60,000 nt of DNA, taken from the NCBI GenBank assembly GCA_014529385.2, contig CM043962.1:47045098-47105097 (forward strand), read 5' to 3'. The notes under the pieces are model-generated. The model searched no databases and was not told the DNA's origin. It saw only the letters and a program-made list of their open reading frames with translations. Below are positions 21,885 to 34,483 of this stretch, in pieces (position 1 is the first letter of the stretch; every line of letters starts with the position of its first letter). Source of the stretch: Adiantum capillus-veneris. Taxonomy: Eukaryota; Streptophyta; Polypodiopsida; Polypodiales; Pteridaceae. The translations under genes and the position numbers were made by a program.

Positions 21885-24800
21885 TGTTGGATGGCGACAA
21901 TTACCCTATGTGGGCTAACATGAGGCAACATGCTCTTTTGTCGAAGGGCGTCTAGAATATTGTGCAGGGCATTGATGTACATCCTGGTTCTGAGGATGCA
22001 GGCGATGTTGAGGATGTTGCAGGTCTTGCTGCAAGGATTGCTGCTATTAGAGTTGTTTTGCCTACGGCAGAACAAGATCGTTGGGATGTAAAGGATGCGT
22101 AGGCTCATGCATTGATTGCGTTGTCAGTGAAGCGCACCATTGTTCCTCACATCCGTTCAACAAAATCTGCAAAAGAGGCTTGGGATATTTTGGCTGGTCT
22201 TTATGCAAGTCGCAATGAGGCTAAAATTGCTTTGCTAGTAAAGAGCTGGAGTCGAAGATTATGCATGAGGAAAATGATATGGACACTTTCCTTTGCTAGT
22301 GTCAAGGATATCAATGAGCAACTTATTTTTGCAGGTGAAGTCATTTCAGAAAGTTCCCTTGTGCAGACTGTTCTTGATGCCTTACCAGATTCTTACCAGA
22401 CTTTTGCTAGTACTTGGAGACTTATGACCCAAGGAAATCCAGAAGTTGTCAAGTTTGATGCATTATGCACATTGCGGTTGCAAGAGTTACTTTCCAGAAA
22501 AAATAGGACCAGACAGCATGCAGTTGAACAGGCTTTTATTGGTTCTCAAAGAAAGGGTGGTAACATCCATGCAGCCACTTCTTATGGTTCTGCTGCGAGT
22601 GGCAAAACTTCGTTCCCAATGCTTCTGCTGGCAACACTTCGTTTGGCAATTCTGGTGATAAGGGAAAAAAGAAGATGCGTTGCCATTATTGTAAAGCTAA
22701 TGATCACTTGATCAAGCAGTATCCTAAGTTGAAGGCAAAAGAGGCTAAGAAGAAAGAGGGCGGTTCCACTGCAAATGCTGGTTCCACTACAAATGTAGCC
22801 ATTGTTGAGTCTTCTGTAAAAGGAGACTGTAATGCTGATGTTGACGCAGAATGGGCTTTTAGCGCAGAGTGCACTTACAAACCTGTTGTCCATGATGCAT
22901 GCTTGTCAGTTGCTGCAGATTCACATGTGTGGTATTTCGATAGTGGTGCTACAAAGCACATTACCTCACATCGTGAATTGTTCACCTCTCTCGAGTCTGT
23001 CCCTCATGGGAATTCAATCACTTGTGCCAACAACGCCTCTTATCCGGTTCAGGGAGTTGGAAAGACTGTGCTTACTGTTGCAAATGGCAGTTCTTTCACA
23101 CTTGTTGATGCTCTTTAAGTACCTGGGATCAAGAAGAATCTTTTGTCTGTATCTACACTTGCTAGACTTAGACTTGTAGTCAAATTTGTGGATGACAAAT
23201 GTACAGTTCATGATTCACTTATGATGATAAAATTATTGCATCTAGCCTTTTGTGCCATGGGCTGTATAAGCTCACTTTGTATGACAAGTGTGGACAAAAT
23301 TTTGCAAATGCTGTTGCAGATTCAAGGACTATTTCAGATGCAAAACTTTGGCATGCACATTTTGGTCATCTGAATTTTGCCAGTTTGCTGCGTTTGCAAA
23401 AATCTGATATGGTTGCTTCTTTGCCACCTCTTGAAGCACCTGTCAAACATGTTTTTGAAGGCTGTATTTTGGGTAAGATGTGCGTTCTAAGTTTCCAAAG
23501 GATGGTTCAGTTTGGGCCACATGCAGGTAATTTTGAAGGCTGTATTTTGGGTAAGATGCTGCGTTCTAAGTTTCCAAAGGATGGTTCAGTTCAGGCCACA
23601 TGCAGGTTGCAACATGTGCATAGTGATGTTTGTGGGCCCATGCAAACTCCATCCTTGGGCAATTACCTTTACTTCGTGACTTTCATTGATGATTACTCCA
23701 GGCATGCATGGGTGTTTCCGCTTAAAGCAAAGTCCAAAGTTTTTATGTGCTTCAAACAATTTCTGGCTATGGCTGAAAATTTCTCGAAATGTACTATGGG
23801 CACCCTCCGTTCCGATCGAGGGGGGGGGGGTATATGTCTCATGAATTCAATGCATTTTTGGCTAGTCGTGGGATAAAACACCAATGTACAGTGCCTTATA
23901 CACCTCAACAAAATGGTGTTGCTGAGAGGAAAAACAGGTCACTTATGGAAATGGCACGATGTATGGTCAAAAGTCAAGCTTTGCCGCATTCTTTTTGGCT
24001 TGAAGCCATCATGTGTGACACTTATGTACTAAACAAGTGTCCTACAAAAGCTTTGCAGTCTATTACTCCATATGAAGCATGGCATGATAGCTGTCATATG
24101 TATTTTTGTTGGTTATAGTGCTGAAAGCAAAGGTTATAGGTTATATCATCTGCAAACAAAACGTGTTTTGGTTTCATGGGATGTAGTGTTTGTGGAAGAT
24201 TCTGTTCAGCCCTTGCTGTCATGTACTAGACACAATAATGTAAGCTCACAGGACATTTATGACACTTTGTTGCCTCTTTTCAGTGGTGGAAATACGAATG
24301 TAAGTTCCAATGAGGCAAATGTACAGCCTATGGGGGTTTCTGAAAATGTTATAGATCAGCCTATTACTGATGCAGATGTACATGATGTACTTGATGAGGA
24401 AAGGGCTGAAAATGAGCAGGCTAGAGGTATGCCAAAATGGCTGGTGCACACTTTGCGTGACAGTAAATTGGATGCACCTTTGTCTAGTCGTACTCGTTCA
24501 GGCTCTCACCATGCATCTTATGCATCAGATTGTTATTCTTTGGCTGTGTCTAGCTTACATGATGTTGAGGAGCCTCCGTCTTTTGATGAAGCACATAATT
24601 CAAAAAATCGGATGGCTGCCATGCAATCAGAATATGATGCACTTATAAAAAATGACACATGGACTTTATGTGATTTGCCTCCTGGCAAAAAGGCCATTGG
24701 TACGAAGTGGGTTTACAAGTTGAAACGCAAGCCGGATGGTGAGATCTATCACCATAAGGCTCGACTTGTTTCAAAGGGTTATGCACAGAAAAAAGGCATA

Positions 24801-26013
24801 GATTATGAAGAGACTTTTGCCCCCACTTGTCGTGTGACTACTGTGCATTTTCTGTGTGCATTGGCAGCTCATTTTGGTTGGGATGTGCATCAATCGCGGT
24901 TTTGTCATAAAAGGACAAGAGGACAAAGTGTGCAGATGTAAGAAGGCTTTGTATGGGTTGAAGCAATCTCCTCGTGCTTGATATGAGAAAGCTGACATTC
25001 ATTTGTTCAAACGAGGCTTTCGTAACAGTCCAAGAGAAAGCACATTGTATGTAAAGCGTGAGGGTGATGTACTTCTCATTGTGGTTCTTTGTGTAGATGA
25101 TTTGCTGCTCACTGGACCAAATGAGAGACATATTGCTGAATTTAAGGCTGATTTGAATGATACTTTCAAAATGAAAGATTTGGGGCTGTTGCATCATTAC
25201 TTGGGTATACAATTTAAGCAGTGTGATGGTGGTATTGCCTTGTGTTAGAAAAGTTACATAGAGACATTGCCACTCCCATGGAAACAGGTTTGAAGTTAAG
25301 TCTACATGATGCTGGCGATCCTGCTGATGTCACTCTTTACCAAACTGTTGTTGGCTGCCTCATTTATGTATGCAACACAAGGCCGGACATTCAGTTTGCA
25401 GTCTCACAGGTCAACAGATTTATGCATAGCCCAGGGTCTAAGCATTGGCAGGCTGTCAAGAGGATTTTTCGCTACCTTAATGGCACTTTACATCTTGGCT
25501 TGTTTTATCCCAAGGGGGGATCATTGTTGCCAGACTTACATGCTTTTTCGGACTTAGATTGGTTGGGCTGGTTGTTTTGACATGCGAGTGTCCACAAGTG
25601 GTTTTTGTTTCATGCTTGGCAGTTCATGTATATCATGGTTGAGTAAGAAGCAACCTACTGTGGCCACTTCGAGTTGTGAGGCTGAGTACAGGGCAGTCTT
25701 CACAGCTTCGGTTGAGTGTGTATGGCTCAGACGCCTTATGGCTGATTTGGGTGTTGGATAGGACACTGCCAACACTATCTACACTGACAGTCAGAGCGCA
25801 TTGGCAGTTGCAAGGAACCCACTTTTTCATGCTCGCACAAAGCACATTGAGCTGCATTACCACTATGTCAGGGAGAGGCTCTCAACAGGAGAGATCAGCT
25901 TGGCTTATGTGCCAACACAGGATAACCTTGCAGATCTTTTTACAAAGGCATTGTCTCGTGAGAAGCTTGAAGCTTTCCACAAAGCTTTGGGCTTACTCCC
26001 CTTTGTGGACTGA
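21885..26013 (+). pseudogene. Copia element D: gag-pol with frameshifts and deletions
   Basis: Gag starts with LDGDNYPMWANMRQHALLSK at about 21,890 and continues to 22,711 (UBN2-type copia gag) with two stops. The zinc knuckle at 22,678 reads CHYCKANDHLIKQY, its last Cys changed to Tyr. The protease VWYFDSGATKHITSHRE at about 22,930 is intact. Integrase has its zinc site (WHAHFGH and a duplicated EGCILGK block), HSDVCGP, a G-run at 23,820-23,830 that replaces GGEY and shifts frame, and NGVAERKNRS. A deletion follows YEAWH near 24,085. RT lacks a piece after DVHQ (about 24,890) but keeps VDDLLL near 25,095. RNase H runs to FVD at 26,013 (CEAEYR, YTDSQSALAV). The domain order gag-PR-INT-RT-RH is that of Ty1/copia. 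The element is inactive. Confidence 0.9.
23452..23608 (+). repeat. Tandem duplication inside the D integrase
   Basis: The block TTTTGAAGGCTGTATTTTGGGTAAGATG followed by GCGTTCTAAGTTTCCAAAGG and GGCCACATGCAGG occurs twice, about 78 bp apart. The first copy lacks one base (GATGTGCG against GATGCTGCG). It encodes EGCILGKM twice. It is not a multiple of the normal domain and would disturb the zinc-binding region. Confidence 0.85.
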
Positions 26014-26088
26014 TCATGTCCTCAGGGCATGGCACTTCCCTTTACTCATGTGCCAGCTCTCGTTCACCGCATCATTCCAGGGGGGATT
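26014..26088 (+). mobile_element. 3' untranslated end and polypurine tract of copia D
   Basis: Ends with CCAGGGGGGATT directly before the LTR start. The tract differs from the AAGTGGGAGG tract of A, B and C, so D belongs to a different copia family. Confidence 0.75.
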
Positions 26089-26301
26089 TGTTACCATATA
26101 CATGTGGTATTGATGTGTGCGATCACGGCATTTTTTCCCTCTTTAGGAGGTTTTTTCCTCCAAGCATTGTATATACGTCCATCATTCTAGGGCTATCTAT
26201 CTTTCCATTGCACACTAAGTAACACACTCTCTATTGTGTGCCTTGAGCTTCCTTCGTCTTCTCCAAGCTGTGTGCGTTTCTCTGCAACCCTAATTCCAAC
26301 A
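26089..26301 (+). mobile_element. 3' LTR of copia D
   Basis: A 213-bp segment starting TGTTACCATATACATG and ending ATTCCAACA. Its last 86 bp match the sequence just before the D primer site. Its first 127 bp have no counterpart upstream, where C-type LTR sequence is found instead. A target duplication cannot be tested because the left edge was replaced. Confidence 0.8.
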
Positions 26302-28940
26302 GATCAATCAAATTAGAACAAGATTGCAAAGTACGTTATTGACTAGTATCAAGCCATGTCTATATACACGGTAGGCATAAATTTGTGAATAGAAAGTCCG
26401 AAAGGTGAGGCTCTTTGTCCAAAACCAGACCCATTCTCTAAACCCTGAAGGTTATGTGTATAGCAAAGGCCACTCTAAAATATGTAGGCATGAACCTATG
26501 TCCAAGACTAACATCGGCCTAAAGCACCAAAGAGGGAAGCAATCAGCCAAGGGTTAGCTAAAGAACTGTCAGCTAGATAAGAGTGTGTGTGTGTGTGTGT
26601 GTGTGGCCCTTCCCCATCCCAGAGGAGAGATCTACTTGGTGGAGGATGGTCCACCAAGTGGACCAATCCCCCACCAATTGTAGTAGCTCAATCACTTGTA
26701 TGGTGTTAAAAAGGTTTAGATGCAAGATTACTCATTTGTAATGTGTTGAAAAAAACTTAGATGTAAGTACACCCAATTGTTGCATGATAAAGGGGTCCTC
26801 CAGGGAGGAGAGTAAGGTATTATGAAAACTACATACCTGATATCTCATGATTTTGGTTGATGTCACTTCAAATTTGTGGATTATGTCGTGATGTTGGTTC
26901 CTACACAATACTCTGATCCTGCAAGATAAAGATAACTTGAAAATCCACACCTTCTCGAGGGTGGTCAATGATTACAGTATATGGATTATATGTAAACATG
27001 TAGATGCTTGACCAATTTAGGAGCTGAGAGCCCTGACCCATCCCTTTGGATTGGGTGGATCAAGCTAGTAATAATGTAACTTGTATTAAAGAGTAGGCAA
27101 TCCAATTCTTAGGGTATAAATACCCATATCTTGAAAAAAAACCGTTTGATTGAAGTCAGGATAAATTGGAGTAGCTATATTATTATCTGATATATTATCT
27201 AATGCCAATTCCAAAGTATGGCACTAGTCCGACCAAAGACTAGTAGGGAAAAGGAGTGTGTGTTTAAGTATGAAAAATCCTCTCATAATTGAACCATAAT
27301 TAGACAATTGTATCAAATAATATATTAAATAATAATAAATTAAATAAAAATATTTTAAAACAAGATGTCATAAACCTCAATTATCATTTCATATACACCA
27401 ATACAACATTCTGTATCTAATGTATAATACAATCATTTAGATCAAAAATTTAATCTTTGATCACTACAATATAATATCTTGGTGTTGTATCTTATGTGCC
27501 CATCCTTTGGGGTAAGCTTCCACTACATCTACATGTGGAAGGATCCAGCTGGTACATTGGATGATCTTCCGTTACTTCTGCAGTTTTCGTTGTAGTCCCA
27601 AGGAAAGAATCTCTTACCTGTCACCATCCAAGAAACACAAGCCTGTCAAAACTGGCATTACTTGGGAAGACAGGTGTCGACGACTCCCTCCCCTTGTTAT
27701 TGGTGTCAAAAATTACAACAAAATCTAACACCATAACATAGATCAAATATTAATTTTAAAAAATGAGTCCTTAATTTACGATAATGTTTTCATCTTTTAT
27801 TTTCGAAAAAAATTGGACAGCATCTCCTTTGTATTTTGAACTAATTTTCAAAAGTCCAGTCCACTGCCATCTCATCCGAGACCCTCACGTGAGGATTAAT
27901 GCACTATGAAAAAACATTGGAGTATGTTCAAAGTAAAGTACTAACACTAAATTCAAAAGTTATACATCTATTCAAATGGAGAGAATGCTTTCAACCTATC
28001 AAGCTCAAAGGTTTACGACATACATTTGTAACAAGCTTGATTAGCTCGGAGAGACAACACATCATTATTAACTATTAAAAAACCAGAATTTACTGAGTAG
28101 GTTTCTCGGCAACATAGCCAGATTAACCATCCAAGCTCAATCTTTTGAAACCATTTCAACTGTAAATGAAGAAATGCAATATGCAATAAGCCTGTATAAA
28201 TGTATTTAATCAGAAAGTCTAATTATGTATCGTAGAGAAACAACCCGAATTTCATAGTTCCCCATACTATGTTCATTGTCATCATTCCTTATACTATGTT
28301 CTTTTTAAAGTTACATAGTGTATGTCTTTTTTATTTTTGTAGGAATTTTGACAGCATTTCCTTTGTATCTGCTCAATTCTTTCAAAAAAATCCAGTCCCA
28401 GCCATCATGTACGATACCCTAACATGAGGTTACTGAAAGAAAGAGTGACAAATCATTTCTAAAAACCATATCCGAACTAGATCAAGTTAATTTATGTAGA
28501 CTTTTTCCTGCAAGTCAAAACGTGAGCAAACCAAATTGGTATGAGACTGTTGCGGTAGGATATGAGTGCGTACGATTGCGAGGCGGGCACGAGGGTGCAA
28601 GGGGTGGTTTGGGACAAGGAAAGATAGAACATCGTGTGTGTGTGTCTGTGTGCATGCGTGCACCTTAACAAAGTCAATTCTCAACAAGGCTACATGCCTA
28701 CTTGTGAGGTGAGCCGCAGGGAGGAAGGACGCAAACAAAGCATGAGCCCATGGTTATGCATTGGGATGGATCTAGGAAAGGATGAGGAGGGAACGACGGG
28801 CAGATGTTGTACGAGCCAACTAGGCACCAGAGAGCGAGAGGTGCCACATGCACGCGAAGGTGCTGGGATGTAGAGCTCAAAGGTGTCAATGAGACAATGC
28901 GCATGGGAGCACAAGACCAAGGAATCTGAATCGTAAAGAT
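26302..28940. other. Non-coding stretch; no recognised gene
   Basis: Mostly A/T-rich. It holds a (GT)n tract (26,582-26,605), a small perfect hairpin (26,634-26,659), a pair of diverged direct repeats (about 27,818-27,899 and 28,348-28,430, both with GACAGCATYTCCTTTGTAT and CAGTCC), and a GT-rich tract near 28,636-28,655. An exon-like piece on the minus strand near 27,610-27,690 ends at a GTAAGAG donor, but the encoded peptide has stops in some frames and is not recognised. Confidence 0.45.
26634..26659. repeat. Perfect 10-bp hairpin
   Basis: ACTTGGTGGA, six bases, then TCCACCAAGT. It is a short perfect stem in otherwise plain sequence. No T-run follows on either strand, so it is not a terminator; its significance is unknown. 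Confidence 0.6.
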
Positions 28941-29096
28941 TCTTGCTGAGCCAAGTATGTCTTTTCATTGTTTCACTTTACTTAATCTTATTTTTGTACC
29001 CAGGCATTGGATTAGATCCACAAGGATTGTATCAATCACAGCTTGGTCTCATATGTAAGTTTGTCCTTTTGAAGACGTTTAATATTACATTTCATT

Positions 29097-29161
<65 letters not shown>

Positions 29162-29700
29162 GGATGCTCCCCTCCTATTCGCACGTCGTCAGACCCCTGG
29201 CTACAAGCAACCGTATAAACGTTCCCCATTAACTCATGCAATGCAACATTACATTTCTTTCACCCTATTGCATATTCGCATTTTTTGCCAAGCACCTAGA
29301 AGAGCATGCCAAACTCAAGGATAATCAGACGAGGGAATCCTCTCGTTCGCTCTCATAACTTCCCTAGCGTACCTTGTTGGCCTGAAAAAGTTCACCATAC
29401 TAGTATAGCTATCGGCCGATGCGATGACCACAGATCATGATAAATCCACTCAATGTAACAAAGCCACAAAAGACACAGGGATCATGATTGCGCCTATGAA
29501 TATGGAAGAAATCAATGCCAGAAGGATCGCGATCGAAGGTGCAGAACGCATGAGAACTACCAGGATAGACACCATGGATAAGCTATTGTATTTGGTTGGA
29601 GTAGCCCTTATCATCACGAATATATAGATTTTTTATTTTTATTTTTTTATAATTTTCCTATATTCTAGATCAATCACTTGTCTGATAACCACCACACCAT
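28941..29700 (+). other. Possible fragment of an unrecognised gene; (CT)n tract
   Basis: At about 29,005-29,053 an acceptor-like TTTTGTACCCAG precedes codons for IGLDPQGLYQSQLGLI and a donor-like ATATGTAAGTTT follows. A pure (CT)n tract lies at 29,101-29,159. A short frame at 29,424-29,627 encodes 67 residues ending in a hydrophobic segment (LLYLVGVALIITNI). I do not recognise any of these and no continuous coding structure can be assembled. Confidence 0.25.
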
Positions 29701-30439
29701 TTAATAATTGCAGCTAACATAGGTATCATTGATACCTATGTAATCAATCACTAAACATACATCTTCCTCATGATGGATACCCTGTCATTCAAGCAAACAT
29801 CATCACAAAAGGCACAATCGAGGATAGCTTTATGAGCATTTCCTTCCTACTGGGCTTGGAAAATTGAAGTTTTCGTACAGTAGGGAATACTTTATTTTTG
29901 TGCTTAACCATAATTTTCTTTTTCTTAGTTTTTTTCAATCTAGTTATTGAGATTGCACGACAAATGATAACATCTTGTGATTGATTCTTTTTACTAAGTA
30001 GTTGAGTGTAAGGCTGTTGTAGTAGGGGCTACCCAATCGTGGAAAATGGGAAAAACATACGAATCTCAATTGATACCTCTGGCAGCGAAGAGCGAGACAG
30101 TGGCGACAATTGATGCGAGACATCAGCAAGGCTAGAGGCAGCAGACCAAGAAGGTGCAATACCCAAGTGTAACGCGCAAGGAAGGCGCTCGTGCAGGGAT
30201 GACATTTTTTTTATATTATATGTAAGATTTCCCCATTTTGGCAGCATTGGCCCTATACTTGGTTGGTTACAAGAAGTTACAAATGCAATGAAGCATCGCA
30301 CTTGAGTTCGAACCTTGCGTGCGGAATCTTTTAAAGGGTTGCCTGGACATGAGTGCTCCAGCCTTGGCATAAGGGGAGGAATCTTCCCAATAAATGAATA
30401 CAATATCAAGGCTGCCAGTAGTCCGTCCAGTTGAAAAGG

Positions 30440-30740
30440 GGATGATAAATAAATAAATTACATATTCTTTTTAAAGTGGGATGGCAGTATCTATCTCGAA
30501 CTTCTCTTGCAATACTTTACATTTAGTACCATTTTTCCTTGCAATTGAACGTAGTTGTTCATAAAGCATTTGCAATTTGCAAATACTATTGTGGTGGATG
30601 ATAAATAAATTACTTACATATTCTTTTTAAAGTGGAATGGCACTATCTATCTCAAACTTCTCTTGCAATACTTTACATTTAGTACCATTTTTCCTTGCAA
30701 TTGAATGCAACTGTTCATAAAGCATTTGCAATTTACGTAC
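30440..30740. repeat. Tandem duplication, 156-bp unit
   Basis: The units start GGATGATAAATAAAT at 30,440 and 30,596 and share CATATTCTTTTTAAAGTGG, CTCTTGCAATACTTTACA and GTACCATTTTTCCTTGCAA. They differ at roughly a dozen positions, so the duplication is not very recent. Confidence 0.85.
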
Positions 30741-31527
30741 TCTTGTCATGGACATCCTAGGTAATTATTTATGGATCCACTAATAAACCCGGTCTTTCAT
30801 AATAATACAAGCACTTACTATTAAAAACTTAATCGAATTAGGGGACAACTAATTTGTGTAATGACTAACCTTACCAGAGACTCACTATCATCTACACTTT
30901 GTTTTAACAAGACTCCTACATGAACGATACTATTTTCATTCTAACGATTTTATTAGTCATTCCTACCTTCAATGAATATGTTTGCAAGTTTTTGTAACTA
31001 CGTGGTTTTTAATTTTTATTATAAACAGTCATAAACATCCTCCATGTGCAATCAAACTCAACATGTGGTCTTTTATACAATGGAGCTACTAGAGAAACCA
31101 AGTAGTACCGCCATTCTTTTGACATAAATTGAATCATTTTAAATAAGCTGCCATCTTATTTTATTTCATAGCCTATTTGGAACACAAATTTTACACATTC
31201 TGGATTTGTTAACTATGTTTTTAATGTGAGATTGATACTTGCAATTCTCTCCTATTTTGTACCTCTCTACAGCCCTCCTCTCACCCATCAACAAGTTGCG
31301 CAACCTTTAGCAACCTATTTTTTCGTAGCTGTCCTCGCGGGCAAGAAAAAGGTGAACACCCATGCTTTGACAGGTCACACATGGCTAATCATTTTGGCAT
31401 TGAAGGTGTGGGTTAAAGGAGCTGCAGTAGCGACCCATTGGCGGTTGGCAGAGGTCGGCCATGGGAACTGCATTGTGGGGGAAGGATGCAATTATAGGTC
31501 CTTTCACGACCATCAAGTGTCCCGGGG

Positions 31528-31563
31528 TTTTTTTTTTTGGCGGGGGGGGGGGGGGGGGGGGGG
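31528..31563. repeat. T-run followed by a G-run
   Basis: About 11 T, then GGC, then about 22 G. Runs of this kind are hard to sequence and the exact length may be unreliable. The Gly-rich frames across it are artefacts. Confidence 0.8.
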
Positions 31564-32373
31564 CAGCATCGATCTCTGACAAGCCGAGAGCAATGGACGA
31601 TGTCCTACCTGCTGAGTTAGCAACCATAAGACGCCTCAGCAACTATTGTGCGATGACCTGATTGGAGGAGAGAGGCAATAATTATGGCCGAGCAACAATA
31701 TTCATTCCGAGTGCTGAGCTGCCATGCAATGATCAGCTCTAAAATTCCAGGTGCTCAATTGGACACCATAGGTTGCCCAACAGACTGTCAACTGCACCTC
31801 TACCATGCTGCAGGCTAAGGTGTCATGCATCCAGAAGCTCTGTAGGCTGCTTCTGCCTAGTCATGGGAGCAGGATGGACAACCAGGATGGGACAACCAGG
31901 ATGTTGCCTAACTAAATGCACATGTGGGATAGGGAAATCATTAAGCATTAATTAACATTGAGAAAAGTATAAAATGCATGGCATCTCAAACGCCGAAGAG
32001 AGACAACCGAGAAGCGAACAAAGAGCAGCAATTCAACTACTCCCATAAAAGCACTCACAACGCTCATCACATTGCTACAAATCTCCTAGCAAGAGTCTCC
32101 TTGTTCCTAATGTTTAAAACCAGTCAAAGCCTTCCCTTCAAAAGTGCACATGAAATCATATCAATCATATACTTTACATATTATCACACTTAGGTTCATC
32201 TTTGCCAGTCATGAAGGAAACCAAAGCTGCTAATTATTACATGTGTAAATGGTCACCACCGAGGTTGTATTGCATGCACATGGTGACATGACTGAGTGGA
32301 AACACAATTTGATATTTTGCAATAAGCTCTTCGACATTGGTTACTGTCCTGCATAATAGAGGAGTGTCAACAA

Positions 32374-32379
32374 TTTATT
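32374..32379 (-). terminator. Candidate polyadenylation signal of the VAP gene
   Basis: AATAAA on the minus strand, about 57 bp after the stop codon of the VAP gene. It is the nearest canonical signal; plant signals are loose, so the true cleavage site is not fixed by this. Confidence 0.4.
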
Positions 32380-32435
32380 GCAGGTTATTGGTTGCAACAC
32401 CATGTACACTGTTGTAAGTCGGTATACTATGTCCG

Positions 32436-32926
32436 CTACTTTGTCTGTTGTCGGGCTAGCTTTCTCTGCTTCTGTACATTTCAAAGATGAGAAATAAGCT
32501 GATAACCAAAGCTGCATGTGTGTTGCAGTGAAAAGAGAATCACAGTTTCTATGGCACAAGAACCTGAAGGAAATTGACAGGCATCTGCCCCTAAATACTT
32601 TGATTATTGACCCACTTACCCATTCCTCTAGCACACTGACATCATGGATATTGTTTGGTTTCTGATTTTTCGACGACTTGCTTTGTGCCTCTTGTGCAGA
32701 ATCAGCTTCCGACATGAGCACTTTAAGCCTCTCTAGTTGCTGAATTCACCGAACAAAACCAGCCTTAAGATGGGCACTAATTGATTCTTCAATAGACAAT
32801 TAACTGTGCTGAACTATTTCACAAATTTTACGTAATAACTTTGCAGGTAGCTCGCCCTTGGGTTACCAAGAGCTTGAGCCTAAGGGCTGGCAATTAGCAT
32901 ATGCATGACAGTGCCACATGCACGCG

Positions 32927-32963
<37 letters not shown>

Positions 32964-34425
32964 GAAAATAACACAAAAAGAGAGAAAACTTACAGAGGAA
33001 GGTTGCTTTGGATCTAGAAGAACAACTTGTAAAATTTGCTCCACAGCAACATTCTGCCTATGCTCCTCAAACTGCAATGAGACGTAAAGAGCAATTTGTT
33101 AGCATATATTTTCAACAACATTAGAAGCATTTCATGTTGTATGATGTTTGCAGCACATAAGAATTTGAAGGCAAAGTGAAAGGTCCCAAGGGATTCACAT
33201 GTAGTAATAGGGAGATGTCATCTGTGTGCACCAAAATTGCCTTATTTACCCCTATATATGGTTTCCTCTTCTGTAAAATATATCCTTTTTGCCTTACACA
33301 ATCCCCCTGCTGTACATTCATCTCTATTCTCATTCTCTCTCAATGTCCAAGGTTCAAGATTTTTGAGTCAACAGAAAGGAATGCACTGACCACCTACGGC
33401 ATGTAATAGTCACATATCGATATGAAGCATTGCCAACGTTCTAAATATATGTGGAATAAGATGGTGCAAGGTTGTGTTCAAAGCCTATATTTACCAGTCT
33501 TCCCATACCCTACGATAAATACCGTACTGGTAGTCAATAGTTGCGTACTTGTTGTTATTTATACGCACACACAAATACACATCCATGCGAGTATGCATGC
33601 ATGTATCTAGGGTCATGTACATATCATGTACATGTGTGTGTATAGTATATGAATGCATGTATGTATTTAATACATGGATGTGTACATGCATAATTAGATA
33701 TGTGCATCTATTTGTATCAAATACCCAACAAATTTTTTGTATAGGTAGCAATTACTAGTACTGCACAACGTTTATTTTCATGCCTATCCACCTTGAGATG
33801 GTGAAAAGGAGTTAAAAGGTTACCAGCTCTGGAGTGAATTCAAGGTCTTCATGTATCTTCAAACTGACAATTTTGAATTTGTCTCTTGTTCGCCTTTTGA
33901 GAGGAACTTGTACACCCTGCTCTACAGACTTGGGCAACTCGATGAATTTGACAACTGTTCACAGAAGTTTCAAAAACCAGAAGCAAGTCAGTGCATTAAA
34001 TTGGAAAGAGCTTAAGTTATGTGCGTGCACAAGCTCCAGCTATTCTAGATACATCAATCTTCTGTCAATCTCACAGAGCTACATCAAACACACATTTTGG
34101 TTCCGGCCTCCCTCCTGTAAAATTCTAATTATCTGCTCTTTCTTTCTAATATATTGCTCGTGTTTAACAGACACACATTTCCAACGTATATGACCAGAAG
34201 GCCGAAAGCACTGTGCTCTTCTACATTGTCACACAAAAGCAAAATTGTTGACCTTCATATGTTTATCCCATATTGTTGGGGCTAGAAGCCACGTGGTCGC
34301 TTGCCCAGTACAGACACACACACACACACATATCCACCACATATACACACATAGTGTATTCATTCTTTGAGACTTCTATGAAATAAGACTGGAGGAGCTC
34401 ATCATTGAAGCTCCAGCTACGCAAC

Positions 34426-34483
<58 letters not shown>

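Larger units (their letters stand above)
29701..32370. other. No recognised gene; 3' flank of the VAP gene
   Basis: A/T-rich with a 156-bp tandem pair (30,440-30,740) and a T-run/G-run (31,528-31,563). A TTCGAAC block near 30,305 recalls a pol III B box, but no tRNA fold or A box could be found. Open frames are short and unremarkable. Confidence 0.45.

Noticed and set aside
28487-28968. Several frames with His/Thr or Cys/Val repeats
   Set aside because: Caused by the GT-rich tract near 28,640; no family resemblance.
30285-30320. TTCGAAC block as a tRNA gene or SINE B box
   Set aside because: No A box at the right distance, no cloverleaf and no T-run terminator could be found.
30029-30409. 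126-residue minus-strand frame
   Set aside because: No recognised domain, and it overlaps the B-box-like block and A/T-rich spacer; probably chance.
31385-31642. Pro- or Gly-rich frames
   Set aside because: Translation of the G-run at 31,542-31,563.
33491-33758. Overlapping frames on both strands rich in His, Cys and Thr
   Set aside because: Produced by the symmetric CATG/TGTACA patch in VAP intron 4.
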